Shown here: positions 54,827 to 63,912 of the stretch, one piece after another | Layout: every line of letters begins with the position of its first letter | Position numbering within the stretch: the first letter of the stretch is position 1 | From: Chryseobacterium oncorhynchi | Lineage (GTDB): Bacteria > Bacteroidota > Bacteroidia > Flavobacteriales > Weeksellaceae | Length of the DNA: 64,000 nt | Direction: 5' to 3' | Assembly: GCF_002899895.1 (NCBI RefSeq) | Contig: NZ_PPEI02000004.1 | Coordinates: 124,001-188,000, forward strand | Program-made: the position numbers and the translations under genes | Notes under the pieces: generated by a model | Seen by the model: the letters and a program-made list of their open reading frames with translations, nothing else | The model's database searches: none | What the model was told of the DNA's origin: nothing

Positions 54827-54827
54827 T

Positions 54828-55760
54828 ATGATCAATAACATTAAATTTTTCTGGGAAGTCCTCAAGGACACCTTTACAGAATGGAACAGCTCTTCCGCGT
54901 CAAAAGATTCGGCAAGTCTGGCTTATTATGCTATATTTTCCATCCCGGGATTATTAATCATTATCATATGGGTTCTTGGAAATTTCTTTGGTGAGGAGGC
55001 TATTCGAGGCCAAATCAGTACTCAGATTAGTGGTATTATGGGACCTGATGTAGCCAAAAGTATTGAAGGAATGCTTGCCGGTGCCCTGATCGACAAACAA
55101 AATATTTTTATGAAAGCTGTTGGAGTTGGAGCCTTAGTTTTTGGTTCTACTACTCTATTCTTTCAACTTCAACATACTTTGAATTCCCTTTGGGATGTAG
55201 AGTCTGCTCCTAAAAAAGCCTTAATTAAATTTTTACTGGATAGAGCCAATTCGCTTGGTATGATCCTTATTCTTGGTTTTCTACTGATGATTACCATGAT
55301 CTTATCTTCACTCATCAGCCTTTTTAACACAATCATTACCCAATACTTTGGATTTGAAACCTATCTGCTTGTTGAGGTTGTCAATTTTTCCATTGGATTT
55401 GGTCTTGTAATGCTGTTATTTGCCTTAATGTTTAAAGTTCTTCCGGATATTCAGATCACCTGGAAATCTGTTTGGAGAGGAGCCTTTCTAACCACAGCCT
55501 TATTCACCTTAGGTAAGTTTTTATTGAGTCTTTATTTCAGTCAGGTAAAACCGACTTCAGCTTTTGGAGCTGCCGGAACAGTGATTCTGATCATGATGTG
55601 GATTAATTATTCATGTATGTTGATTTTTTTCGGAGCCAAATTCACCAAAGTGTATACCTACAAGAAAGGCTATAAGGTCACTCTTTCGAAACACGCCCGA
55701 TGGAGCGCTGCCAAATTGTATGCAGATAGCCTGAAGCAGACGCAAAGTGAGAATAATTAA
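54828..55760 (+). CDS. YihY/BrkB family membrane protein
   Basis: A 310-residue protein from the ATG at 54828 (MINNIKFFWEVLKDTF), one base after the tamL stop. The upstream in-frame part lies inside tamL and is rejected. About six helices are visible. The family stretches are DSASLAYYAIFSIPGLLII, FGSTTLFFQLQHTLNSLWDV and WRGAFLTTALFTLGKFLL. YihY proteins have been linked to lipid transport beside AsmA-like proteins. That link fits the tamB-tamL operon here. The role is inference. Confidence 0.9.
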   Translation: MINNIKFFWEVLKDTFTEWNSSSASKDSASLAYYAIFSIPGLLIIIIWVLGNFFGEEAIRGQISTQISGIMGPDVAKSIEGMLAGALIDKQNIFMKAVGVGALVFGSTTLFFQLQHTLNSLWDVESAPKKALIKFLLDRANSLGMILILGFLLMITMILSSLISLFNTIITQYFGFETYLLVEVVNFSIGFGLVMLLFALMFKVLPDIQITWKSVWRGAFLTTALFTLGKFLLSLYFSQVKPTSAFGAAGTVILIMMWINYSCMLIFFGAKFTKVYTYKKGYKVTLSKHARWSAAKLYADSLKQTQSENN

Positions 55761-55808
55761 TGATGAAAGAGTTAAAATTTTAAGATTATTAACACATCTT
55801 ATATTAAT

Positions 55809-55843
55809 AAAAAAAGCCTCCTGAAAATTCAAGAGGCTTTTTT
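55809..55843. terminator. Bidirectional terminator between yihY and argS
   Basis: AAAAAGCCTC (55811-55820) and GAGGCTTTTT (55833-55842) form a perfect 10-bp stem. It serves the convergent transcripts on both strands. Confidence 0.92.
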
Positions 55844-55844
55844 A

Positions 55845-57605
55845 TTACATTCTGTTTACTGTTCCGATTCCCAGTAGTTCCAACGATTTTTTGATCGTTT
55901 TCGCTGTAAGGTCAGATACATTCAAACGGAATTGCTTTATGTTTTCATCATCCTGATTCAGAATTGGATTATTCTGATAGAATGAATTATATGATTTTAC
56001 AAGGTCATATACATAGTTTGCTACTAAAGCAGGGCTTAATGTTTCTGCTGATTTTGCTACTATCGTTTTAAAATTAGCTAACTGCATAATCAATTCTTTT
56101 TCAAACTGATTTAAAGTTACATCTGCTGTTTCTTTATATGCAAATTCAGCCTTAGATAATAATGACTGGATACGAGCAAAAGTGTATTGAATAAATGGTC
56201 CTGTATTTCCATTAAAGTCAATACTTTCTGCAGGGTTGAAAAGCATCTTTTTCTTCGGATCAACTTTTAGCATGAAGTATTTCAATGCACCAAGCCCTAC
56301 CGTTTCATAGGATACTTCTTTATCTTCATCAGAAAGAGTTTCCAGCTTTCCTAGTTCCTGAGCTTTAGATTTTGCAGTCTCATACATTTCCTGCATCAGG
56401 TCATCAGCATCTACTACAGTACCTTCACGGGATTTCATTTTTCCTTCAGGAAGCTCTACCATTCCATAAGAAAGGTGATACAATTGATCTGCCCACTCAT
56501 ATCCTAATTTTTTCAGGATCTTAAACAATACCTGGAAGTGATAATCCTGCTCATTTCCTACAGTATAAATCAATTTTTGGATATTATTTTGTTTAAAACG
56601 TTCTACGGCAGTTCCTAAATCCTGTGTCATATAAACAGAAGTTCCGTCAGAACGTAATAAGAGTTTTTGATCAAGTCCCTCGTCAGTTAGATCACACCAA
56701 ACGGAACCGTCTTCTTTCTGATATAGAACCCCGTTTTCTAAACCTGTCTGGATAAGATCTTTTCCTAAAATATAAGTATTACTTTCATATTGAACCTGAT
56801 CGAAATCAACACCTAATCTTTTATATGTTTCATTAAAACCTTTATAAACCCAAGAGTTCATTTCTGCCCAAAGATTTCTTACTGTTTCATCTCCATTCTC
56901 CCAATCTAAAAGCATTTTTTGAGCCTCCTTAATCATTGGAGCATCTTTTTTAGCCTGTTCCTCAGTAATCCCTTTGCTTACAAGATCTGCAATTTCTATC
57001 TTGTAGTTTTTATCAAATTCTACATAGTAGTTTCCTACAAACTTATCTCCTTTTGTATTTGTAGTTTCAGGAGTTTCTCCCTTTCCGAATTTCTCCCAAG
57101 CTAACATTGACTTACAGATATGAATCCCTCTGTCATTGATAATCTGTGTTTTGATCACATCATATCCGGCTTCTTTTAAAATCTGTGCTACAGAGAATCC
57201 CAACAGGTTATTTCTAATATGTCCTAAGTGAAGCGGCTTATTGGTATTGGGTGAAGAATATTCCACCATTACAGTAGCATTTTTCTTTTCTATTGTTGAG
57301 AAACCACTGTGTACAGATCTGAAATTATCTACAAATAATTGATTTTTCACTTTAACATTAAGGAAGCCTTTTACCACGTTGAAGCTTTCGAAAATATCCG
57401 TCTGCTCTGTCAAAGCCTCTCCTAATTCAACCCCAATGCTTTCAGGGTTTTTCTTTAATTGTTTAACCAACGGGAAAGTAACAATGGTAAAGTCACCCTC
57501 AAACTCGGTTTTATTTTCCTGAATTTCCAGCTTGATGTCTTTTAATTGGTATACATTTAAAATAACCTCTGAAAGCTTTTGTTCTATAATATCTTTAATA
57601 TTCAT
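55845..57605 (-). CDS. argS: Arginyl-tRNA synthetase
   Basis: A 586-residue class I aminoacyl-tRNA synthetase. The N-terminal additional domain (1-~100) is typical of ArgRS. HLGH at 126-129 (PLHLGHIRNN) is the HIGH motif. The KMSKS-like region is KMKSREGTVV in the second half, as usual for bacterial ArgRS with a variant motif. The C-terminal anticodon-binding helical domain includes FIQYTFARIQSLLSKA and the family's SYNSFYQNNPIL. It charges tRNA-Arg. CAAATATA at 57679-57686 (minus TATATTTG) is a possible -7 element. Confidence 0.97.
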   Translation of the reverse strand: MNIKDIIEQKLSEVILNVYQLKDIKLEIQENKTEFEGDFTIVTFPLVKQLKKNPESIGVELGEALTEQTDIFESFNVVKGFLNVKVKNQLFVDNFRSVHSGFSTIEKKNATVMVEYSSPNTNKPLHLGHIRNNLLGFSVAQILKEAGYDVIKTQIINDRGIHICKSMLAWEKFGKGETPETTNTKGDKFVGNYYVEFDKNYKIEIADLVSKGITEEQAKKDAPMIKEAQKMLLDWENGDETVRNLWAEMNSWVYKGFNETYKRLGVDFDQVQYESNTYILGKDLIQTGLENGVLYQKEDGSVWCDLTDEGLDQKLLLRSDGTSVYMTQDLGTAVERFKQNNIQKLIYTVGNEQDYHFQVLFKILKKLGYEWADQLYHLSYGMVELPEGKMKSREGTVVDADDLMQEMYETAKSKAQELGKLETLSDEDKEVSYETVGLGALKYFMLKVDPKKKMLFNPAESIDFNGNTGPFIQYTFARIQSLLSKAEFAYKETADVTLNQFEKELIMQLANFKTIVAKSAETLSPALVANYVYDLVKSYNSFYQNNPILNQDDENIKQFRLNVSDLTAKTIKKSLELLGIGTVNRM

Positions 57606-57693
57606 GTCTCTAAGTTCTCTTTTTAGTGGTCAAGATGATATACCTTTATAGAGGTGTTTCATCTTCAATTTTGAAGTACAAATATACGGAAAT

Positions 57694-57721
57694 AAAAAAA
57701 CCGCTTTCAGGCGGTTTTTTT
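57694..57721 (-). terminator. Terminator of the small peptide gene
   Basis: AACCGC (57699-57704), loop TTTCAG, GCGGTT (57711-57716), with A and T runs on both sides. On the minus strand it ends the transcript of the peptide gene upstream. Confidence 0.85.
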
Positions 57722-57788
57722 ATGAATTTTATTCTTTTCTAAAATTAATGTCCTTTCATCATTTCCAGGCACATTATTTAAAATTGTT

Positions 57789-57923
57789 TTAAGGACAATC
57801 TACTGCATAACATCTTTTTTTAACAGGATCCCAGCAGCCTCCATTAATTGTACACCATTCCGGTGCAGAACCACCTTGAATATTTTTCAAATTTTGGATT
57901 GATAATTTTTTCAAATTTTTCAT
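57789..57923 (-). CDS. Bacteriocin-like peptide with double-glycine leader
   Basis: A 44-residue peptide, absent from most gene calls by length. The first 18 residues, MKNLKKLSIQNLKNIQGG, form a leader that ends in Gly-Gly, matching the GG-leader peptides of Chryseobacterium (often opening MKNLKKLSR or similar). The mature part is 26 residues with four Cys, at 24, 30, 38 and 43, and is rich in Trp and Pro (SAPEWC, GGCWDPVKKRCY). This resembles disulfide-bonded or modified bacteriocin-like peptides exported by C39-type ABC transporters. No transporter, modification or immunity gene is next to it, and flanking genes are argS and SusD. A hairpin terminator follows the gene. Confidence 0.75.
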   Translation of the reverse strand: MKNLKKLSIQNLKNIQGGSAPEWCTINGGCWDPVKKRCYAVDCP

Positions 57924-58043
57924 ATTATTATTTTTTTTGTGTGATATTAAATATAATAAATAATTATGAAATAGAGATAAATTTTTAGCTCGACATATAC
58001 CTAATATCTTTTTTAATATTCTGGAATAAAAACCTTTGTAAAC

Positions 58044-58070
58044 AAAAAAACCGCCCGAAGGCGGTTTTAA
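58044..58070 (-). terminator. Terminator of the susD-susC operon
   Basis: AAAACCGCC, CGAA, GGCGGTTTT, with a minus-strand run of T. It lies 23 bases past the susD stop. Confidence 0.88.
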
Positions 58071-58092
58071 TTTATTATAGATAAAATATTAT

Positions 58093-59520
58093 TTAAAGTT
58101 TATCCCAGAACACTTTTGCTCCTTGTACATCTCCATTTACAGAACCCCATTGTTTTACACATGCATTTGCTCTGTTAACACCATTTACACTTCCTTCATT
58201 AATTGGATAATAAAGTCTTGTAGGTACATCTCTCGTTTCTGGTTTTACAAATACTCTGAAATCTAATCTTCTTGAGAATTCCCATGATTCAAACCCTCTA
58301 TTATGAGTTGCAATCCAAGCTTCATTTCCGATTTTCTGCTTCCATGTTCCTGGCAATGTAGCATAACTATGAGCTAAAACATAAGCATCACGATCACTAG
58401 CTGATACTCCCCAGAAATCCATTGAAGCTTTAATACCATTGGTGAAATAAGTTGCTGCTGCACCTCCAACACTATAGCCTCTTTCAGCAGCTTCAGCTAA
58501 CATAAAATTAACTTCTGCAGCATCAAATAGATAAGCATAATTATCTGGCTTCAAAATTTCAGGATTAACATGTGAAAATGTTCCATATACGTTTTCAGAA
58601 CCATATACCCCACCTACATATTGCCCTGACGGAGCTTTTGTAAAATAGCTAGCACGTCTTGGGTCTGATTCTGCGTTCATCGCATCTAAGTATACATCAG
58701 ATGGAATAAAGTCATTTCTACCACTAGATACCATTTCTATAAAAATAGGATTAACAAATGGACCTGCGGCTGCAAATTTTAATCCGATATTTTCACCATT
58801 TGTAAGTACTACACCACTAGATACGGCACTTTCAACGGTTGATTTTGCCAAAGCATTATCTACGTCTGCTAAATTTAAGCCCAATCTCAGTTTTGTACTG
58901 TTTATAAATGCTTTAATTTTATTCTTATCACCTCCAAAAATGGCATCACTTGTACCAAAACCTGCAGCAGAAGTACTTGCCAGTAAAGCAAGAGCTGCAT
59001 CAGCTCTTTTGATTAGATCAACATAAATTGCTTTCCCATCATCATAAGCAGGGTTTGGATATTGATCAACTTTGATAGACTGAGAATATGGAATATCTCC
59101 ATAAGAATCTACCAATATACTGTATGTATATATTTCTAAGGCTTCAATAGTTGCTATTCTACTTGCTTTTAAAGAGGCATCTGCAATGGTATTAGTTGCT
59201 GCTTTTACCTGCTCCAATTTTAATAATTGTGCATACAGAATATTCCAATGATTGTCTGGAACTCTTCTCTTTGGAAGGTTATATACTGATTCATCGGTAT
59301 ATTGAGTTTCAGACCATTGCTGTGTAAAGAATCTGAAGATGTTAATATTTACACTTGGGCTGGTCATCTGTGTTACTAATCCCAATTCTGCCGATGCAAA
59401 TGTAAATTCCGGGTTTACAGTTGCCGGATTTTTAGTATCGTCATTTAATGTGGTAATGTCCCTTTCGCATGATATTAAAGCCATGCTCGCTATAAAAAGG
59501 CTTAATATTGTTTTTTTCAT
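58093..59520 (-). CDS. SusD/RagB-like nutrient-binding outer-membrane lipoprotein
   Basis: A 475-residue surface lipoprotein. The lipobox is MALISC, with Cys18 and the acidic sequence ERD next to it, a surface-export-like signal of Bacteroidota lipoproteins. The body contains helical tetratricopeptide-like stretches (QLLKLEQVKAATNTIAD, EALEIYTYSILVDSYGDIPYS) that bind the SusC partner. The family is the SusD-like group with short starch-like loops, whose ligand cannot be inferred. It is downstream of susC in one operon, 11 bases after it. Confidence 0.93.
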   Translation of the reverse strand: MKKTILSLFIASMALISCERDITTLNDDTKNPATVNPEFTFASAELGLVTQMTSPSVNINIFRFFTQQWSETQYTDESVYNLPKRRVPDNHWNILYAQLLKLEQVKAATNTIADASLKASRIATIEALEIYTYSILVDSYGDIPYSQSIKVDQYPNPAYDDGKAIYVDLIKRADAALALLASTSAAGFGTSDAIFGGDKNKIKAFINSTKLRLGLNLADVDNALAKSTVESAVSSGVVLTNGENIGLKFAAAGPFVNPIFIEMVSSGRNDFIPSDVYLDAMNAESDPRRASYFTKAPSGQYVGGVYGSENVYGTFSHVNPEILKPDNYAYLFDAAEVNFMLAEAAERGYSVGGAAATYFTNGIKASMDFWGVSASDRDAYVLAHSYATLPGTWKQKIGNEAWIATHNRGFESWEFSRRLDFRVFVKPETRDVPTRLYYPINEGSVNGVNRANACVKQWGSVNGDVQGAKVFWDKL

Positions 59521-59531
59521 TTTGACTTCTT

Positions 59532-62500
59532 TTAAAAATTAACAGTAAAGTTAGCACCAATGGTTCTTGTTGTTGGCATTGCACCAATAGAGTAACCTCT
59601 TGAAAGGTTCGCTCCTTGTACACCTGTAGCTGAACCTCCTGTATATCCTGCTTCAGGATCTGCATAAGGTAAATTCTTGTGAATAATCCATAGGTTTCTA
59701 CCAAAGACTCCAAACTTCATCCCTTTGATAAAGGTATTGGCATATAAGCTCTTTGGAACATCAAAATATATCGCAGCTTCTCTTAGCTTAATAAATGAAG
59801 CATCATATACAAATTCTTTTGCTGCATAATTTCCTGTACGTAGTAATGATCCAGACATCGTCTTAATTGGAACATTATTCTGAACATACTGCCCGTTTTG
59901 CATTACTACCCCTGGTAATATTGCTCCCGGTTCTCTGATAGCCAATGTTTCTGGATAAATACCTGTATCTGTTCCATACAACATATCTCCGGAGAATACG
60001 CTTCCTCCCTGTTGTCCATCAATAAGGAAAGTAAATGTAAATGCCTTATAAGTGATACTGTTTCTTACACTCCAAGTATATTGTGGCATGATATTCCCAA
60101 GTACATTAGTTTTTGAGGTTGTAATCATGTATTTCCCTGTATTTGGATCAATGATTCTTTCTCCTTCAGGAGAATATACATAATCAGTTCCCCAAATCTG
60201 TCCATAAGCTTCACCTGCAGGTGCATTGAAAGTTACATCATTAACCGCTCTTCCTAGCTGTAAGTTTGTCATCCCTTCATTAAGGCTTAGGACCTTATTC
60301 TTATTGATAGCCCAGTTCCAGTTCATATCCCATCTGAAGTTTTCATTCTTCACAGGAACTAAATTTAATTGAACTTCTATCCCTTTATTTTCCAACTCAC
60401 CGGCATTATACCACTTAGCTGTATAACCAGAGGCTCCCGATATTGGTACTAATAGAATCTGATCTTTTGAATTTGTTTTGTATAAACTCACATCAAACCC
60501 TACTCTGTTGTTAAGGAATCTTGCTTCCATACCCACTTCCACCTCAGTAGACCTTTCAGGCTTTAGGGTAGGATTATTTTTAAAGCTGTTTGGGTCTACA
60601 ATTGGGATACCATTGTATAGGTTTTTGATATTTTGAGTATCTATCAATCTGAAGTTATCCGCAGTTTTACCAACCTGAGCCCAGTTTCCTCTTACTTTTA
60701 AGAAAGAAAGCCAATCTTGATTGATAAGGTTAGATAATACTACAGATCCTGAGATAGATGGATAAAAATATATATTATTACCACTTGGTAAATTTGAAGA
60801 CTTATCAACACTTCCGGTACCTTCCAAGAAATAAGTATCTTTATATCCTAGGGAAATCTGACCATAAGCTCTAGGTAGTGTAGAAGTGGCAGTATATTCC
60901 TGAGTAGGAACAACCTGTCCCGCAGAATTTCTAAGAGCATATAGCCCCGGAACAATTAATCCTGCTCCAGATGGGTCTGGTTGAGTAGAAGCATCTGTTG
61001 TTTCAATAGTATTTCGTCTCAGGGAAGTACCTAGTACACCTCCTAAGTTGATACCATTATCAAATTTCTTATTATAATTAGCAAATAAATCAAAATTGAT
61101 TTCATTAGTATACATATTACCTAAGTAATATCCAGAAGATGCATTGGCCTGTGGATTTAACGTTGATGGTAAGCCAGGAACAATTCCAAAAGATTCCGGG
61201 TGACTACCTACCGCTTTTCTAACCTCTGTTTTTTGATATGCAAAATCAGATGATAACCTTCCTGTTATACTAACTGCATTGGAAACTTTATAATTTAACA
61301 TCCCATACCCAAAGAACCTGGTTCTGTAATCACTTTGGTAATTTTGATAACGATCAAAATAAGGATTGTTCCAATAGGCTGGTGCCTGGAAATTATCTGG
61401 GTCATCATACCCATAAGGGTTCCATGTTATGTTTTGTCCACCTGTTCCAAAATAGGCATCCTTAAGTTGTAAAATATCAACATTGGTTTGCCACCATTGT
61501 CTGAAACCTGTAAGAATATTATCATTATACCCTGTACTATTTCTACCTACTGTATTCTGCATGGTTAAAGAGGAATAAACTGTTGCAGTAAGTTTATCCG
61601 TTACTTTATAATCAAATTTTGCAGAAATTGTATTCTTCTTTTGTTCAGAATTTGGAAGAACCCCTGTAGTGATAAAGTTATTATAGTTTAGTAAAATACC
61701 TCCGTTTTCATTTCCTTTTTCAATAGTAACTGAATTTGAAGTAGTTTGTGCACTTTCAAAGAAATCAACTGGTGTATGTTTTGCTGCTACCCAAGGAGTT
61801 GCTTTATGGTATCCTGATAACTGTGGATACAATGAATACCATTGATAAACCATCAGGTTCGGATCAAAAGCAGCACCTACAGAAGCATCATTACTTGTTC
61901 CTACTACCAGATCAAGAACTCCATCTCCATCAACATCTCTTTTCAAGAAAGTAGAAGCGGGTCCATATCCTGCCCCATATTTATTTTGATATTTTGCAAA
62001 TGTTGATCTATCAATTTCTCCGTATTGATACTCTGTAGAAAGGGTAACTCCCCATTCGTCATTTTTTCGAGATTTTCCTTTTTTGGTTGTAATTACCACA
62101 ACCCCTGAAGATGCTCTTTCTCCATATAGAGCAGAAGCGGCCGCACCTTTTAGTACGTTAACACTTTCAATATCATTGGGGTTTAAGTCAGAGATTGAGT
62201 TACCTCCGTCAAAAATAGTATAAGCGCCAGAAATAGTGCTGTTATTGTTATTGATTGGAACACCATCCACCACGAAAAGAGCCTGGTTATTTCCTCCAAT
62301 GGACTTCATCCCTCTAATCACAACACTGGAAGCTCCACCGAAGTTTGTGCTTGTGACAACCTGAACACCTGCTGCCTTACCAGCCATTTGACTGGAAATG
62401 TTACCAGTATTCGCTCCTTCTCTCAAAACATCTCCTTTAATTTCCTGAGATGCATATCCAAGTGCTTTTTTCTCTCTTTTAATTCCGAGTGCAGTTACTA

Positions 62501-62612
62501 CCACGCCCTCGATTTCTTTTGTTTTAAGTGTATCCTTCTTTTCTTGAGCATTGGCTACTGCAATAGAAGAAGACAATACTAAAACAAGAAGACCTGTTGT
62601 TAGTTTCTTCAT
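59532..62612 (-). CDS. SusC/RagA-like TonB-linked outer-membrane protein
   Basis: A 1026-residue TonB-dependent transporter with signal peptide MKKLTTGLLVLVLSSSIAVANA. The TonB box region EIEGVVVTALGIKREKKALGY and the plug (about 35-170, with GKAAGVQVV and VVIRGMKSIGGNNQALFVVDG) come directly after it. The N-terminal carboxypeptidase-like domain of many SusC proteins is missing. The barrel ends FTVNF. Together with SusD it imports a nutrient, often a glycan or peptide. No enzyme gene sits nearby, so the substrate is unknown. Confidence 0.95.
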   Translation of the reverse strand: MKKLTTGLLVLVLSSSIAVANAQEKKDTLKTKEIEGVVVTALGIKREKKALGYASQEIKGDVLREGANTGNISSQMAGKAAGVQVVTSTNFGGASSVVIRGMKSIGGNNQALFVVDGVPINNNNSTISGAYTIFDGGNSISDLNPNDIESVNVLKGAAASALYGERASSGVVVITTKKGKSRKNDEWGVTLSTEYQYGEIDRSTFAKYQNKYGAGYGPASTFLKRDVDGDGVLDLVVGTSNDASVGAAFDPNLMVYQWYSLYPQLSGYHKATPWVAAKHTPVDFFESAQTTSNSVTIEKGNENGGILLNYNNFITTGVLPNSEQKKNTISAKFDYKVTDKLTATVYSSLTMQNTVGRNSTGYNDNILTGFRQWWQTNVDILQLKDAYFGTGGQNITWNPYGYDDPDNFQAPAYWNNPYFDRYQNYQSDYRTRFFGYGMLNYKVSNAVSITGRLSSDFAYQKTEVRKAVGSHPESFGIVPGLPSTLNPQANASSGYYLGNMYTNEINFDLFANYNKKFDNGINLGGVLGTSLRRNTIETTDASTQPDPSGAGLIVPGLYALRNSAGQVVPTQEYTATSTLPRAYGQISLGYKDTYFLEGTGSVDKSSNLPSGNNIYFYPSISGSVVLSNLINQDWLSFLKVRGNWAQVGKTADNFRLIDTQNIKNLYNGIPIVDPNSFKNNPTLKPERSTEVEVGMEARFLNNRVGFDVSLYKTNSKDQILLVPISGASGYTAKWYNAGELENKGIEVQLNLVPVKNENFRWDMNWNWAINKNKVLSLNEGMTNLQLGRAVNDVTFNAPAGEAYGQIWGTDYVYSPEGERIIDPNTGKYMITTSKTNVLGNIMPQYTWSVRNSITYKAFTFTFLIDGQQGGSVFSGDMLYGTDTGIYPETLAIREPGAILPGVVMQNGQYVQNNVPIKTMSGSLLRTGNYAAKEFVYDASFIKLREAAIYFDVPKSLYANTFIKGMKFGVFGRNLWIIHKNLPYADPEAGYTGGSATGVQGANLSRGYSIGAMPTTRTIGANFTVNF

Positions 62613-62634
62613 ATCAAATTAATTTTGTACCCTA

Positions 62635-62665
62635 CAAATTTGTAAAACTTTCTTAACAACACAAA
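62635..62665 (-). promoter_or_regulatory. Near-consensus promoter of susC-susD
   Basis: On the minus strand TTTG (62665-62662), 19 bases, then CAAATTTG (62642-62635), one base from TAnnTTTG. It lies 22 bases from the start codon. Confidence 0.55.
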
Positions 62666-63243
62666 GGAATTTTTAAAAAAAATATAAACTATTCAATAAT
62701 TATCAATAAAAACAGTAAATAAATTATTAAATTAAGTTAAAAAAACTCTTTTTAACAAAAACGGAAAAAGTTAATCGATATTTTTTTTCATAAACATCAA
62801 CAACATCAATTATCGATATTATCTATAAAGATTCGTTCTAAATAATGCAATAACAATTTGGTTTACAGCAATATAAATCACATTTATTAGAATAAAATAC
62901 AGCATTTACGAAAACATACGATGCAACACATAGCTTTCACCAACAACAAAAAGAGAAAGAAAAAGCTCTATAGACGGTGAGAAACAAATTATAATCGCAA
63001 GAAAAAAACAGAAAATATATGAATACCTTAATATAGTAAAACCATCAATATGACCTCTGCAAAAAAACCTATTTATATTTAATATTCTTAATAATTACTA
63101 ATCATAAAAAGTAGAATTATTAATAAAATTCAACAATATGGCGATTCAATAATCTTTCTTATTTATAGATTTATAAAGCAAAAAAAGATAGGGTAATTGC
63201 ATTTGTTTTTCTTTAATTTTACCCTTTTATATTACGCATAAAC
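62666..63243. other. AT-rich gene-free region
   Basis: A 578-base stretch between divergent susC and rnhB. It is strongly A-rich with short poly-A and poly-T tracts. I find no open reading frame of interest, no tRNA and no strong hairpin. TGCATTTG close to 63200 is a one-base variant of a -7 element and could serve rnhB. Confidence 0.5.
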
Positions 63244-63828
63244 ATGGAATTATTACAAAAGTGGACAGATACCTACATTGAAGCAGGGTGTGATGAAGTA
63301 GGAAGAGGCTGTTTAAGTGGACCAGTTGTAGCAGCAGCCGTTATTTTAGATGATAATTTTCAACAGAATCTGGTGAATGATTCAAAAAAATTAAACTTTA
63401 AAACCAGGATGGAACTGGATAGCTATATCAAGGATAATGTAAAATGCTATGCCATTGCTGAATTACCTCCGGCATTCATTGATGAACATAATATCCTTAA
63501 TGCCAGCATTCACGCTATGCATCGTGCACTGGACCAGTTAACAATAATACCTGAACTTATCTTAGTAGACGGGAATAAATTCCATCCTTACAATTATATT
63601 CCTCATCAATGCATCATTAAAGGAGATTCAAAGGTTTTATCCATAGCTGCAGCATCCATTCTTGCAAAAAATTATAGGGATAAGCTCATGATTGAACTTC
63701 ATGAAAAACACCCTGAATATGGATGGGATACCAATTTTGGTTATGCTACAAAAAAACATCAGGAAGCCCTTATTAAGCATGGTCCCACAATACATCACAG
63801 GCAGTCTTTCAGACTTAAATATGATTAA
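63244..63828 (+). CDS. rnhB: Ribonuclease HII
   Basis: A 194-residue RNase HII. The catalytic DEVGRG is at 17-22 (Asp17, Glu18), the third acidic residue is Asp110 in LILVDGNKF, and AAASILAKNYRDKLM carries the last. It removes RNA primers and single ribonucleotides from DNA. Length matches bacterial RNase HII. It has no downstream gene on the same strand; a terminator follows. Confidence 0.96.
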   Translation: MELLQKWTDTYIEAGCDEVGRGCLSGPVVAAAVILDDNFQQNLVNDSKKLNFKTRMELDSYIKDNVKCYAIAELPPAFIDEHNILNASIHAMHRALDQLTIIPELILVDGNKFHPYNYIPHQCIIKGDSKVLSIAAASILAKNYRDKLMIELHEKHPEYGWDTNFGYATKKHQEALIKHGPTIHHRQSFRLKYD

Positions 63829-63869
63829 GAAATCAACAATACACTTAGAGTTTTTACGGTAATTCAAAT

Positions 63870-63903
63870 AAAAAAAGAGAAGCAAAATTGCTTCTCTTTT
63901 TTG
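63870..63903. terminator. Bidirectional terminator after rnhB
   Basis: AAAAAAGAGAAGC and GCTTCTCTTTTTT form a stem around AAAATT, with T and A runs outside. Confidence 0.92.
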
Positions 63904-63912
63904 TATGATAGA

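Noticed and set aside
54723-54827. Upstream extension of the YihY gene
   Set aside because: It lies inside tamL coding sequence in another frame. The ATG at 54828 starts the conserved part.
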